A stretch of DNA of 59,816 bases from JBFJKD01 sp038106145 (GCA_038106145.1 JAYODD010000016.1:1-59816); one strand, 5' to 3'; positions 1 to 9,305 are shown, numbered from the stretch's first letter. A program made the numbers and translations. Notes: a model not told the origin generated them from the sequence alone.

Positions 1-3
1 ACC

Positions 4-459
4 GGGTTCATCCCCACGTGCGTGGGGAACACGTATGTCTGAAGATATCAAACATTGCTACTGCCGGTTCATCCCCACGTGCGTGGGGAACACGTACGTC
101 GATTCTGTACACTGTCAGGATATAGCGGTTCATCCCCACGTGCGTGGGGAACACACAGGGTGACGCTGCGCAAGGAGGGTGGTTTTCGGTTCATCCCCAC
201 GTGCGTGGGGAACACACCACAATAGGGGCAGTGCTTAAAATCATTTTCGGTTCATCCCCACGTGCGTGGGGAACACTGGAAGAGATTATGGGGCGACCTG
301 TTTTTACACGGTTCATCCCCACGTGCGTGGGGAACACGTTGACGATCTCGCGCGGCAAAACACAAACAGCGGTTCATCCCCACGTGCGTGGGGAACACCA
401 CGCCTCCGCCAACGAGGTGTTGATGAATCCCGGTTCATCCCCACGTGCGTGGGGAACAC
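4..459 (-). CRISPR. Type I-E CRISPR array, 8 repeats visible, open at left edge
   Basis: Eight 29-bp repeats lie at 4-32, 65-93, 126-154, 187-215, 248-276, 309-337, 370-398 and 431-459, separated by seven unique 32-bp spacers, giving an exact 61-bp period. In the transcribed (minus) orientation the repeat begins GTGTTCCCCACGC and ends GGGGATGAACCG, the classic I-E hairpin repeat. The first visible repeat differs from the others only in its outermost base (position 4). The array reaches the left edge, so more repeats may lie outside. The AT-rich leader and cas genes lie to the right, so the spacer at 399-430 should be the most recently acquired. No spacer target could be recognised by eye. Confidence 0.98.
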
Positions 460-559
460 ACTTATTCTATCTTATTGATTGTTAAAGAGCTTTAATGAAG
501 CTTAAAATTTACCACCTATTTAGCCACTCAATACAAATCGCCCTGCCAACACAAACTAA
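460..559 (-). promoter_or_regulatory. CRISPR leader with candidate IHF site
   Basis: This AT-rich stretch of 100 bp separates the leader-proximal repeat from the cas2 stop codon, where an I-E leader carrying the array promoter is expected. A 12-of-13 match to the IHF consensus (WATCAANNNNTTR, minus strand, AATCAATAAGATA) sits at 468-480, which is 9-21 bp from the first repeat. That is close to the position of the IHF site needed for Cas1-Cas2 integration in E. coli. A near-palindrome, TTAAAGAGCTTTAA, lies at 482-495. Leader identity rests on position and composition; the IHF site is a by-eye match. Confidence 0.75.
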
Positions 560-859
560 TCAATCCTGCGCGACCTCACACGGCATAAAAGACACCAACC
601 TCAGGCCGTCATAATCAACGGGAGATCGACGATTCTTGCCATAGGTTTGAAATTCGTAGCCGGATTCTGCGTTCGTCGCCCACGCCATCACTATATTGCC
701 CTCGTCAGCCAGTTGGGTGATCTGTTCCCAGATCATCTCACGAATACGTCGACCAACTTTGCCGATGTACACGCCTGCGCGCACTTCCAGCAACCAAACC
801 GCCAGGCGCCCGCGCAATCGCTGTGGAACGTTTTCAGTGACTACAATAAGCATGCTCAT
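560..859 (-). CDS. cas2: CRISPR-associated endoribonuclease Cas2e
   Basis: A 99-residue protein very close to E. coli Cas2e throughout. It opens MSMLIVVTENVPQRLRGRL, continues LLEVRAGVYIGKV and ends in the RLVSFMP segment. In I-E systems a Cas2 dimer bridges two Cas1 dimers to form the integrase that inserts prespacers at the leader end of the array. The ATG lies 3 bp after the cas1 stop, so the two genes are almost certainly co-translated. The gene ends 100 bp from the array. Length and motifs are normal for the family. Confidence 0.97.
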   Translation of the reverse strand: MSMLIVVTENVPQRLRGRLAVWLLEVRAGVYIGKVGRRIREMIWEQITQLADEGNIVMAWATNAESGYEFQTYGKNRRSPVDYDGLRLVSFMPCEVAQD

Positions 860-862
860 GGC

Positions 863-1792
863 TCAACTACTCCGATGACCAGCATCACCAATGCTTTCAG
901 GTTCGGGGATTGCCGGGGGCAAGGCATCTTCCGGTGGGGTTGGTGGATCAACACCACCCGCGCTTAGCATTTCTTCAATACTAGGAATAATCTGTTTCAA
1001 TAATTTGCTGCTACGAAAAATATCTCGACACGCAATGCGGACTTCTTTATCAGGCTGACGTGGATTTTTCGCGGCGATTTTGAAAGCGACAGGGACAACG
1101 GTTTCAAACTTGAAAATATCCGCCACGTCGTACACAAAGGAAAGCGGTTTACCGGTATGAATAAAACCTACCGCCGGCGCATATCCCGCAGCCAATACTG
1201 CCGCTTCGGTCACGCCGTACAAACAGGAAGTTGCTGCGCTTAAGCATTGATTAACTATGTCGCCGGCCTGCCAGTCCTTTGGATCATAGCGCCGCCCTTG
1301 CCACTTCACACCATACTGGTTGGCCATTAACTCGTAGGTCTTGCGTACTCGCGCGCCTTCGATACCCCGCAGTTGGTTAACGCTACGCTTTACGGGTGCC
1401 GGTTCACCAAAACGCATTTCATACATTTTGCGCACAACCTTAAGGCGCAGTTCTTGATCCAATGCTAATTGGGCCTGGTAGAGCAATTTGTCGGCGCGGG
1501 CACCGCCGGGCTGGCCTGCTGAATAGAGCCGCACGCCCGCCTCACCAACCCAAATTAACAAAGTACCTGTGGTAGCTGCGAGCTTAACCGCAGCGTGGGA
1601 TACCCGTGTGCCGGGTTCCAACATCAGGCAAGCTACCGAGCCAACAGGAATTAACAAGCGTTCGCCATTCACTTCATCCACAACCACAAAAGCGCCGTCT
1701 TTTACATCAATACGACCATATTGCACAAAGATCATGGAAACCCGGTCTTTGATGGGAATTGGTTTTAGGGGAATGTGTGGACCATCTGCCAT
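863..1792 (-). CDS. cas1: CRISPR-associated endonuclease/integrase Cas1e
   Basis: A 309-residue Cas1 of the I-E subtype. The metal-binding residues expected from E. coli are present: Glu145 (RGIEGARVR), His212 (GFIHTGKPL), and Asp222/Asp225 (YDVADIF). The N-terminal KPIPIKDRVSMIF stretch is diagnostic of Cas1e. The C-terminus carries a proline-rich tail (PPTPPEDALPPAIPEPE), common and variable in this family. I chose the ATG at 1792; an in-frame GTG at 1801 would add three residues, and neither has a strong Shine-Dalgarno sequence. It lies between cas6e and cas2 in the operon and acts in spacer acquisition. Confidence 0.97.
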   Translation of the reverse strand: MADGPHIPLKPIPIKDRVSMIFVQYGRIDVKDGAFVVVDEVNGERLLIPVGSVACLMLEPGTRVSHAAVKLAATTGTLLIWVGEAGVRLYSAGQPGGARADKLLYQAQLALDQELRLKVVRKMYEMRFGEPAPVKRSVNQLRGIEGARVRKTYELMANQYGVKWQGRRYDPKDWQAGDIVNQCLSAATSCLYGVTEAAVLAAGYAPAVGFIHTGKPLSFVYDVADIFKFETVVPVAFKIAAKNPRQPDKEVRIACRDIFRSSKLLKQIIPSIEEMLSAGGVDPPTPPEDALPPAIPEPESIGDAGHRSS

Positions 1793-1831
1793 ATTTTTCA
1801 CGACGCAAAACTAAAACAAATGCTATCTCAA

Positions 1832-2563
1832 TCACCTTAGAGCTTTCTTAATTAACATCAACCCGCAACCGTAGGCCATAGACCGCCCCATTCCTCGCAC
1901 AACCGGTTCACTTTGTTGCTTATTCGGCCTTCCGGTGTACATGGCCTCTGTAAAAACTAGCGGTTCAGTGACTTCCAGCACACCATCAAAATCAAGACTG
2001 GCAAATTGCCTTTGCGCACTATTGCCCTTTTTGTGATATGCGAAATACTGATGATTGCTAACGATTAGAGACAAAGGGCGGAAGCCATATTTCTCCCCCT
2101 GCTTTTTTAACCATTGCTCGCCGGCCTCATGGTGGATCATGGAACTGGGCGGGCGATCCTGCGGATTGGGAAAGCGCTGTTTATACTCATCGACCTTTGC
2201 TTCGACAATATCGCGGCGAATCCGTCGTTTGCTGTTTTTCTCTACTTTACGGGTGACTACTGCGTTAGCGCGCAGACTGAAGCCATAGTGTCCACCGGTC
2301 TCCAATTTTGGTGCGAACACCTTAGTTTCCACTTGTAAAAATTCCGGCCAGTTTTCTGGTTTACGTGCTGACAGTAGGTAATAGAATGGCTGGCGACTGT
2401 TTTCATCACGGCGATAGAGGAAGTCTCTCTCAGCATCCTGATCTTGTGGCATACATTGCCAGATCATTTCGTGCTCATTAAAGAGGTTCCTCTGGTGAGA
2501 AGTAAGAGCCTCGACCATCTCGGCACGATGACTGGGGGAATAGGTGATTTTACTGAGGTACAT
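1832..2563 (-). CDS. cas6e: Type I-E CRISPR RNA endoribonuclease Cas6e
   Basis: A 243-residue Cas6e (CasE/Cse3), which cuts the pre-crRNA at the base of the repeat hairpin and stays bound as the head of Cascade. The start is the ATG at 2563, giving the typical MYLSKITYSP beginning with a good AGGGGAGG Shine-Dalgarno. A longer in-frame reading to 2719 adds 52 residues with no family resemblance and runs through cas5e. The C-terminus has the glycine-rich loop (GRSMAYGCGLMLI) typical of RAMP proteins. Its start overlaps the end of cas5e by 14 bp, suggesting translational coupling. Confidence 0.95.
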   Translation of the reverse strand: MYLSKITYSPSHRAEMVEALTSHQRNLFNEHEMIWQCMPQDQDAERDFLYRRDENSRQPFYYLLSARKPENWPEFLQVETKVFAPKLETGGHYGFSLRANAVVTRKVEKNSKRRIRRDIVEAKVDEYKQRFPNPQDRPPSSMIHHEAGEQWLKKQGEKYGFRPLSLIVSNHQYFAYHKKGNSAQRQFASLDFDGVLEVTEPLVFTEAMYTGRPNKQQSEPVVRGMGRSMAYGCGLMLIKKALR

Positions 2564-3278
2564 GGTCAGCCTCCCCTTGTAGAAATACTGCTTCCTCCCG
2601 GCTGGCGAATTGCCAGCGTTTGCGGCTGATGGGCTGATCGTATCGCGGGCCGCGATAGGTTTCTTCCAGGCCGCTGGCTGAGTGGGGCTCCCAGTAATAG
2701 CGGGATCGAGCGCGCTCAAGCAAGGGTCTGAGTTCGTCTGCTGGCGCGTAGGTATCGAGCGCCTGTTTCATTGACGCAAACTTCCCCAACTCCGGATTGA
2801 GCGGCACTGCCGGGGGACAGGCTTTGCGCCCAAAATAGAGGTGGAAGTGGGGCTTGCGCAGGGCGTTTTGTAACTGCGTCAGTGAATACGCCGAGTATTC
2901 GTTTAACCACAGTGCCACCACATTGAGGCTGTCTTGTCGGTAGCTGCGAAATGACAGAATCGTCCCCAGCTTGGGCTCGCCTAGTTCGTCGCGGCGGGTG
3001 TAAAGGTGTTTGGCCTTTTTGCTCGCCGGCGGCACCTGTGCAGTGTGAAAATCCCGCATAGCCAACCCCGGCGTATAGAGCTTGATACCAAAGCGGCAAG
3101 CGGCCGACAGTTGTGATTGCCCCACCTCATCACTGCGGTCGATCCCCAGCGCGGCTGCTACCAGGCCCAGCAGCGCTGACCGGGATGGGTGGTCAGCAGA
3201 TGGGCGTTCCTGCCCTACAGCCTGATCTCCCCAAGCCACCAGCGGCGCGTAGAGTTGAAAAACCAGATAGTCCTGCAT
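2550..3278 (-). CDS. cas5e: Type I-E Cascade subunit Cas5e
   Basis: A 242-residue Cas5e (CasD), the RAMP subunit that caps the 5' handle of the crRNA in Cascade. The N-terminal YLVFQLYAPLVAWGDQAVG and the following RPSADHPSRSALLGLVAAALG are hallmarks of the family. The ATG at 3278 has a GGAG Shine-Dalgarno 5 bp upstream; an in-frame GTG at 3284 would overlap the cas7e stop. It sits between cas7e (2-bp gap) and cas6e (14-bp overlap), the standard I-E order. Confidence 0.95.
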   Translation of the reverse strand: MQDYLVFQLYAPLVAWGDQAVGQERPSADHPSRSALLGLVAAALGIDRSDEVGQSQLSAACRFGIKLYTPGLAMRDFHTAQVPPASKKAKHLYTRRDELGEPKLGTILSFRSYRQDSLNVVALWLNEYSAYSLTQLQNALRKPHFHLYFGRKACPPAVPLNPELGKFASMKQALDTYAPADELRPLLERARSRYYWEPHSASGLEETYRGPRYDQPISRKRWQFASREEAVFLQGEADHVPQ

Positions 3279-3280
3279 AA

Positions 3281-4318
3281 TCACTCCGTAATAAATTGGA
3301 TGATTTCCTCAAGACTGCCTTCACCCTTTGACACGTCCATCACCTTAAAGCCATCAGCGCAAGCACCATAAGCTTGTTCAAAGTTGGCGCGCTGTTGTTC
3401 CAAGTTTTCAATGGCAGCCGCTAATGGGTCTTCCCCACGGGTGGCTTTCAAAAAAGCCACCGATAAAGAACGGGGTTGCTGACTGCCTTTTTCCGCCAGC
3501 AGGTAGGAGGTGTAGGCGCGTGAAGCAAAGCTGTTTTGTTTGCCGGTGGGGGCAACGGTAGCCGCCGACTGTGCCAAGGCGCTGAGGGCTTGTCTGGCGA
3601 GGGCTTCATCATTTTGCAGGTTGCTGATCAATAGATCTTTACTGATACAGCAGTAGGTGTAGAACACCCCGGAGCCAAAACCAAAATCTCCCATGTGACC
3701 GGCGCCCGCATCTTCTTCGTGAGTATTGAGATCATCCACCGCGGTAAAGAAATCATCCTCGATTTTGACCGCGTTTACGGTAAAGGCATGGCTAACCTGG
3801 GCAGCGGCCTCAACGTTGTAGGCAGGGCTGGAGGCCAGCATTCGGCCGAACAGGGCGATATCTGCGGCCTTGGGTGTTTGGCGCAGCAAGCCGAGCTCAT
3901 CTGCTTCTGGCGTACGGTTTTCCTCAGCAAGCTTGTCAACTAGCGCATTGACCGCTGACCATTCTTCCGGTGAAATATGGGCCAGTTGCTCTATTTCCAG
4001 CGGTTTTTCTTTTTTTGATTTGCCAAATACCTCGGCAATCTTTATCGCCCAGTCGGTTGCATGCTTTTCCGCCACGCCCTTTTCAGTGAGGTGATTAAAA
4101 ACCTGTTCCCCCAGTCGCTTGGTGCGGGTGCCCTGGAAATCGCTCAAGGCCAGACTAAACTGCTCACTGGTGCGCCACGCCCGTTTCAAGCTTTGCGAGG
4201 ATATCCGCAACCGTTCCGTACCACCGACGATTGCAGTTTTAGGCCGGCCCAGATCATCCCGGTTAAGATTGGAGGGTGGGTACATCGTCAACAGGTGTAA
4301 TTGAATAAACTGGCTCAT
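3281..4318 (-). CDS. cas7e: Type I-E Cascade backbone subunit Cas7e
   Basis: A 345-residue Cas7e (CasC/Cse4), six copies of which form the backbone along the crRNA spacer. The N-terminus (FIQLHLLTMYPPSNLNRDD) and the RISSQSLKRAWR motif are characteristic. The ATG at 4318 follows a GGGAGC Shine-Dalgarno with 7-bp spacing. A TTG at 4324 is possible but overlaps the cas11 stop. The gene follows cas11 by 2 bp and is followed by cas5e after 2 bp. Length is ordinary for the family. Confidence 0.96.
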   Translation of the reverse strand: MSQFIQLHLLTMYPPSNLNRDDLGRPKTAIVGGTERLRISSQSLKRAWRTSEQFSLALSDFQGTRTKRLGEQVFNHLTEKGVAEKHATDWAIKIAEVFGKSKKEKPLEIEQLAHISPEEWSAVNALVDKLAEENRTPEADELGLLRQTPKAADIALFGRMLASSPAYNVEAAAQVSHAFTVNAVKIEDDFFTAVDDLNTHEEDAGAGHMGDFGFGSGVFYTYCCISKDLLISNLQNDEALARQALSALAQSAATVAPTGKQNSFASRAYTSYLLAEKGSQQPRSLSVAFLKATRGEDPLAAAIENLEQQRANFEQAYGACADGFKVMDVSKGEGSLEEIIQFITE

Positions 4319-4320
4319 GA

Positions 4321-4887
4321 TCAAGCTCCCTTTTGGTATTTAAAAACTTCGGTGTAATAACTTTTTGCCGCGTGGTATTGCCACTGGCGATTGCCGCGGT
4401 ACCAGTCCGGGTGGCGGTGCTCCCGGTACCAGTGCAGCAAACTGTCGGCCAGTGCCCCCGGGCTGGCTTTTTTCCCGGCCTGGATCACGGCGCGACGCAT
4501 GTTTTGATAGAGCTGCTCTGCGTCATCCGATGCCAGCAGGCGCTGAAAACGCAACTCACTGTAAACCGGTTTATCGCCTCCCTCTTTGGCTCGGCCCAGT
4601 AGCGTGGGCAGTGCCGCGGTATCTTCATTTTTAGCCACGGCCAATATCCCGGCTACCAGGGCAACGCCAACTAAATCGTGTTTCTGCAAGCGCGGCAGCA
4701 TTTGATTCAGCCTGAGAAAGCCGTGCGCGGTAATCACCTCTTCCAGCGAAGCACAGCGTTTCAGTTGTGCCCGAATGCCCTTCTGTTTTTCGCCATGAAG
4801 CCAGCGATACCAATCCAAAACGTTTTGGGCTTCGTCTTCTTTCAGCACCATCGTGCTCAGTGGCTTCGTCTCTTCTTGTTTGCTCAT
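4321..4887 (-). CDS. cas11: Type I-E Cascade small subunit Cas11 (Cse2)
   Basis: A 188-residue Cse2/CasB protein, the small subunit present as a dimer in Cascade that stabilises the displaced DNA strand. Supporting features are its place between cas8e and cas7e, its size, and the family motifs VLDWYRWLHGEKQKGIRAQLKRC near the start and the C-terminal WYRGNRQWQYHAAKSYY region. The ATG at 4887 has an AAGGAG Shine-Dalgarno; an upstream TTG (4905) would add six residues and overlap the cas8e stop. The protein is basic and probably mostly helical, as expected. Confidence 0.93.
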   Translation of the reverse strand: MSKQEETKPLSTMVLKEDEAQNVLDWYRWLHGEKQKGIRAQLKRCASLEEVITAHGFLRLNQMLPRLQKHDLVGVALVAGILAVAKNEDTAALPTLLGRAKEGGDKPVYSELRFQRLLASDDAEQLYQNMRRAVIQAGKKASPGALADSLLHWYREHRHPDWYRGNRQWQYHAAKSYYTEVFKYQKGA

Positions 4888-4906
4888 CCTGTGCTCCTTT
4901 TTCAAA

Positions 4907-6559
4907 TCACGCCGCCAGGTCTTTCAATGCCTTGCTGCCATTCAAATAGTGCTCCAGACCACCCTTGCCGTGTTTGGCCTTGATCACCTGCTTGTAGTCG
5001 CCATCTTCATTCAGGCTGGACAAAGCGTATTGATCAAACAGCGTTCGGGCGCTCTGTTTAAGCTCTACTGCCCAAACTGAAAGCAGCTTTTTCACGCCGT
5101 CTTCGTCATTTTTCTCTGTTAGCTCGGCCAGCTCAGCCAGCAGGCGGTAAAATTCTGCTTCGGTAGCTGACCAAAAATTAGCGTCGATAAAAATACTTTT
5201 TGAATTAAAATTGCGCTGTTCTTGTTTCTTTTTTCGTTCATCCTTTGGCTCTTTAAACCACGCATTTTTTAATGCCAGCTTTAGGGTCTGCAATACATCA
5301 GTCGCTGCCGATACCATTTTTTGAGCGTAGTCTTGAAGGTCAGCAAGGGCATCACCTTCAAGGTTAAAAATAGGCATGATGGCTTCGTGCCAGCAAACAG
5401 CTGATTCCTTTTCCATCTCATAGCCAAATGCCCAAATTTGGGGATAGAAGCTATCATCTTGAAAAAAACTTTTTAAGAACCGTGCGCGATAAACATCAAC
5501 TATCTTTGCCGACGCGATTCTTTTGTCTGTACCGAGCGGTTCAGCAATCGCAAGCCCTAACCAGTGCCGATACCCAACCCCACCATGTTTCAGCTTGATT
5601 GGGTTTGGAGTTTCCCCAGTTTCATACATATACGGCGAAAGTGGGTGAACCCAGTTACCTTCGTATTTTGTGCCCCGTGGTTTGGTATGGTAGTTATAAA
5701 CTTGCACTGACGACTGTTGCCCAGTCAGACCACAGCGCATAGCCGTTTGCTGCCAATGAAGCCTAATGCGGCGAGGCATAGGCCAATACATTTGAAGAGG
5801 GTTAGTATGCACGGGGTATGTTTCCATACCCGGCTTTTCACTTGTTCTCGTTTTAATCATCCACGGAAAAATGTTCTCCAAATCGGCCAAACTGTGATTT
5901 CCATTTAGCTCAGCAATCTCCTCTTTTGTTAATACGTTGATCCATACACGCTCCCATAACGATGCTATACGCCCCTCCCCTTGCGGCACGAGTAAGGTAG
6001 TAAGCTGACCACTACCACGCAGCCCGGCTTTATGTCCGCCACCACTAGGTGGACCATTGATTTGCAAAGTAAATATGGCAACCGCAGCCCAATAACTCGA
6101 AATACAATTTACAAAATTACGTTTAATAAAATGATCAATATTATTTTTTACCGTATTTTCACCCGGAGCTTCGATTAAAATTTTACCAACTGGCACATCT
6201 TTTTTTTCATAAGGCAAATCTAAATCCTGCATAAAGGCAGGCGTGCCGTTTTCGGCATTCAGGTTAAAGGCAGGCTCAATGCGCTTAAAAGCTTGCTCCA
6301 ATTCGGCCTGGCTCGGCGGGTTACGCCAATATTTTTTCCATTCTCGGCTGTCCTTTGGGGCAAAGGCAGTCTGCAATATACCAATAAGTAGTTGGTATAT
6401 TGCGCCTTTGAAATCAGCGCGAGGGGGTAAGACTTCAAGCAGTGATTTGCCCGTATCACCACCTAATTCCGAGATTCTAATGATTCGCTCACCACCCTTT
6501 TTCTCACGAATCGGTAGCCACTGATCGTTGATCAAATTCATGGTTTTCACTTCATCCAT
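4907..6559 (-). CDS. cas8e: Type I-E Cascade large subunit Cas8e (Cse1)
   Basis: A 550-residue Cse1/CasA, the large Cascade subunit that reads the PAM and recruits Cas3. It opens with MNLINDQWLPIRE-type sequence, the usual start of this family, after six extra residues. The Shine-Dalgarno GAGGT is 7 bp from the ATG at 6559. The C-terminal third is predicted from composition to be helical, like the four-helix bundle of known Cse1. It follows the cas3 stop by 1 bp, so the two are likely co-translated. It is somewhat longer than E. coli CasA (about 500 residues). Confidence 0.94.
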   Translation of the reverse strand: MDEVKTMNLINDQWLPIREKKGGERIIRISELGGDTGKSLLEVLPPRADFKGAIYQLLIGILQTAFAPKDSREWKKYWRNPPSQAELEQAFKRIEPAFNLNAENGTPAFMQDLDLPYEKKDVPVGKILIEAPGENTVKNNIDHFIKRNFVNCISSYWAAVAIFTLQINGPPSGGGHKAGLRGSGQLTTLLVPQGEGRIASLWERVWINVLTKEEIAELNGNHSLADLENIFPWMIKTRTSEKPGMETYPVHTNPLQMYWPMPRRIRLHWQQTAMRCGLTGQQSSVQVYNYHTKPRGTKYEGNWVHPLSPYMYETGETPNPIKLKHGGVGYRHWLGLAIAEPLGTDKRIASAKIVDVYRARFLKSFFQDDSFYPQIWAFGYEMEKESAVCWHEAIMPIFNLEGDALADLQDYAQKMVSAATDVLQTLKLALKNAWFKEPKDERKKKQEQRNFNSKSIFIDANFWSATEAEFYRLLAELAELTEKNDEDGVKKLLSVWAVELKQSARTLFDQYALSSLNEDGDYKQVIKAKHGKGGLEHYLNGSKALKDLAA

Positions 6560-6560
6560 A

Positions 6561-9305
6561 TTAATACCTCAGCTCTAGTCCTTGTTGCGCGTTGTAGGTG
6601 ATAGCCACAGGCTTGCTGTTATCCGTTATTCCCTTTGCCTGCCAAATCGATTCCGTTTGTATCAAAGGCACAATAAAACTGAATTCATCAAATAATTTGT
6701 TTTGCTCACGAAGCTGTCTTATCGCTTTCTGTAGATCGTTATCGTCTACCAATGCGAGCTCTTCAAGCTGGGATTTATTGGCTTTTACACTGCTTAAATC
6801 CCAGGGGTATTGGCCTTTATTTACCCAAGGGGTCAGCTGCTTGTTTTCCCAACGCGCTAGATAAAGCGTACGAGATTCTTCACCCAAGCGAGTAGCGATG
6901 CGCACATCCTCGTCCCATTGCGGGCTGGCGACGTAACCGCTGGATAACTGCATTTGCAGGTATTGCGCACTATCCCGTTTGGCGTGGTTTTCACCATCGG
7001 CGGCTAAATTGGCGTCTTGCAGACCGGGGGGTATCTCACCATCGCTATCGTAAACAAACTCCAACAACTCACGCGCATCCTCGGGCATACCCCAACCACC
7101 TTTTTGCCAGAGGATTTTTGCCGTGCGCCACAACAGCAGGGTATCTGGGTAGACGTGGTGAGCTTTGGCAAAACTATCCTTAAACCAATTCTGATCAGGT
7201 TCATTAGTCCATTCCGGAGACAGCACTCGCAAACGGGGCGTGCCCCGTTGGTCTTTTTCGCCTCGCGGCAATAATTCACCTTTCTCACTTCGTGCATGGC
7301 GCTGTAATCTACCCGCTCGCTGAATCAGTAAATCGATCGGTGCAAGGTCTGAAATCATCAGATCAAAATCGAGATCCAGCGATTGTTCTACGACCTGGGT
7401 GGCTACCAGCACGCGTCCCTGGCGCAACTCGGGTGTGGACTTAGGGCCGAAATATTCCAACATCTGCTGCTCTAGGTTGATACGGTCACCTAAAGCATAA
7501 CGGCTGTGAAAAAGGTGTAGTTTGTCTGGATCAAGCCAAGGGCTTTCCCGCAGTTCAGTCCAGGCTTGACGGGCGTCGGGTACGGTATTGCGAATCCAGC
7601 ACACGGATTTACCCTGTACAACGGCCTGTTCAATAGCCTGGAACACTTCGTCTGTTGTGTGATGAAAACAAACCAGTACTTTGCGCCGTACCAGATCACG
7701 GGTTTGCAGCGGGTACTCGCCAGGCTGGCCGTCGCCAGTGGTGTGTGTTAACAGGGGGTAGTGTTCACTTTTTAGCTCTGTAACTTTTTCTTCTATACCG
7801 CGGCCGTGTTGAAAGGACTGCACCAAGCCCTGCCGCTGCGCCTTGGTCAGTGTGGCCGAAAGCAACACCACACTGCCGCCCAATGCCGCATGAAATTCGA
7901 TGAGCCGCTTCAATAGCTCGCTGGTGTAGGCATCGTAGGCATGAACCTCATCGAGAATCAGTACTTTGTTCAACAAACCCAGCAGCCGCAGAGACTGGTG
8001 GCGGGCAGGAACGATTCCCAGTAGCGCCTGATCGATGGTGCCCACGCCCACATCTGCCAATAAGGCTTTTTTGCGGTTGTCGGCCAGCCAACGATTGCAT
8101 TGGGCGGAGATATTTTCCTCATTGGCGTATTGCTGATTGTCGGGTTGGGCAGTTAACAGGGATTGTTGAAACAGCTCTGATAGATGGCGGGCGCTGTGAC
8201 TCAAGATGAGGCTTGGGGTTTCATCATCCTTATAAAGCGCTCGATAAGCCTTGCTCATACGTTCATACATGGCGTTAGCCGTGGCCATCGTCGGCAAGCC
8301 GACATAAAGTCCCTGGGCAAGGCCGACACTCATCAAACGGTGGGCGAGCATCAATGCGGCCTCGGTTTTACCCGCGCCAGTCACATCTTCGAGAATAAAC
8401 AGTTGGGGCTCTTCGCCGATGGCCAGCTCCTCGCACTTCTGCTGTAAGGGTGTGGGGTCGTTGATTACCGGGAACAGCTCCCCCAGTGTCTGCTGGTTTT
8501 GACTCTGTTTCGGCAGCACGCCGGACTCCTCTACCGCGCGCTCGGCTTTCGGTAAGGCATGCTCAATCCAATATTCCTCCAAAGCCATTGGCTCCTGACA
8601 ATATCGGAAAATATCTTGATTAGAGCCGAGCCAATCGGCAAGAACCGCCACACCGGCCATTAACCAACTGGCTTTCTTTTGTTGCTGACGCCAACTCCTT
8701 TGGGCATCCAGCTCCGTGGCCTGCAACCAATCGGGCTGAACCAGAGCCTGCCAGTCCCGCACAAAAGCCAATGCCGCGTTCTGATCCTGTTCGGCAAAGT
8801 GGAATTTAATTGGCTCCTGTTTCGATGGTGGCCAACCGTGGTGACCAAATACCGGGTTTAACCAATAACACATTGAATCTGATACAAAATCAGCACCCGC
8901 TTCATGTTCAGTAACAAGCTGTTCACACACAAACTGCTGCCACAACATGGCACCCAACGTGTCATGGCGAATGGAATAATTGGTTCGCTTAATGGGCACA
9001 CCTGGCCAAAACTGTTGGCGCAGATCCAGGCGAATTTGTTGAAAGGTTTCGGCAAATTTACCCAGGTCATGGATACCGAGGAGAAACACCATCCAGGTGA
9101 GAGCCTGTTGCTGTGGCAACTGCATCTGTTGTGAGAGACGCTGTAATAAAACGAGATGGCGCGAGAGCAGTGTTTGCCCAACGGCGGCCACATCCAAGCA
9201 ATGATAGGGGAGCACGTGGCACCTAGCACCACCTACCAATTTATCTTGCTTGGCTTTACCCCAATACGCAAAATATTCTGTGCCTGTCGCCACCAGCGCC
9301 CCCAT
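6561..9305 (-). CDS. cas3: CRISPR-associated helicase-nuclease Cas3
   Basis: A 914-residue Cas3 that unwinds and degrades target DNA after Cascade binding. The N-terminal HD nuclease carries H35, H79-D80 (LLGIHDLGKF), H114-D115 and H155-H156. The SF2 helicase follows, with Walker A at about 306-314 (EDVTGAGKT), a DEVH box (LILDEVHAYD), motif III (SATLTK) and a C-terminal QRAGRLQRH motif VI. All catalytic residues appear intact. It is the first core cas gene; 67 bp separate it from the small Tudor-like gene upstream, and the ATG has an AGGTGCAGGA leader. Confidence 0.97.
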   Translation of the reverse strand: MGALVATGTEYFAYWGKAKQDKLVGGARCHVLPYHCLDVAAVGQTLLSRHLVLLQRLSQQMQLPQQQALTWMVFLLGIHDLGKFAETFQQIRLDLRQQFWPGVPIKRTNYSIRHDTLGAMLWQQFVCEQLVTEHEAGADFVSDSMCYWLNPVFGHHGWPPSKQEPIKFHFAEQDQNAALAFVRDWQALVQPDWLQATELDAQRSWRQQQKKASWLMAGVAVLADWLGSNQDIFRYCQEPMALEEYWIEHALPKAERAVEESGVLPKQSQNQQTLGELFPVINDPTPLQQKCEELAIGEEPQLFILEDVTGAGKTEAALMLAHRLMSVGLAQGLYVGLPTMATANAMYERMSKAYRALYKDDETPSLILSHSARHLSELFQQSLLTAQPDNQQYANEENISAQCNRWLADNRKKALLADVGVGTIDQALLGIVPARHQSLRLLGLLNKVLILDEVHAYDAYTSELLKRLIEFHAALGGSVVLLSATLTKAQRQGLVQSFQHGRGIEEKVTELKSEHYPLLTHTTGDGQPGEYPLQTRDLVRRKVLVCFHHTTDEVFQAIEQAVVQGKSVCWIRNTVPDARQAWTELRESPWLDPDKLHLFHSRYALGDRINLEQQMLEYFGPKSTPELRQGRVLVATQVVEQSLDLDFDLMISDLAPIDLLIQRAGRLQRHARSEKGELLPRGEKDQRGTPRLRVLSPEWTNEPDQNWFKDSFAKAHHVYPDTLLLWRTAKILWQKGGWGMPEDARELLEFVYDSDGEIPPGLQDANLAADGENHAKRDSAQYLQMQLSSGYVASPQWDEDVRIATRLGEESRTLYLARWENKQLTPWVNKGQYPWDLSSVKANKSQLEELALVDDNDLQKAIRQLREQNKLFDEFSFIVPLIQTESIWQAKGITDNSKPVAITYNAQQGLELRY

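Noticed and set aside
144..485. Open frames across the CRISPR array encoding repeated VHPHVRGEH / SSPRAWGT / RFIPTCVGNT segments
   Set aside because: The periodic peptides are translations of the 29-bp repeats in different frames; the region is an array, not a gene.
2564..2719. N-terminal 52-residue extension of cas6e
   Set aside because: It lies within cas5e in another frame and lacks similarity; the ATG at 2563 has a strong Shine-Dalgarno and gives the family N-terminus.
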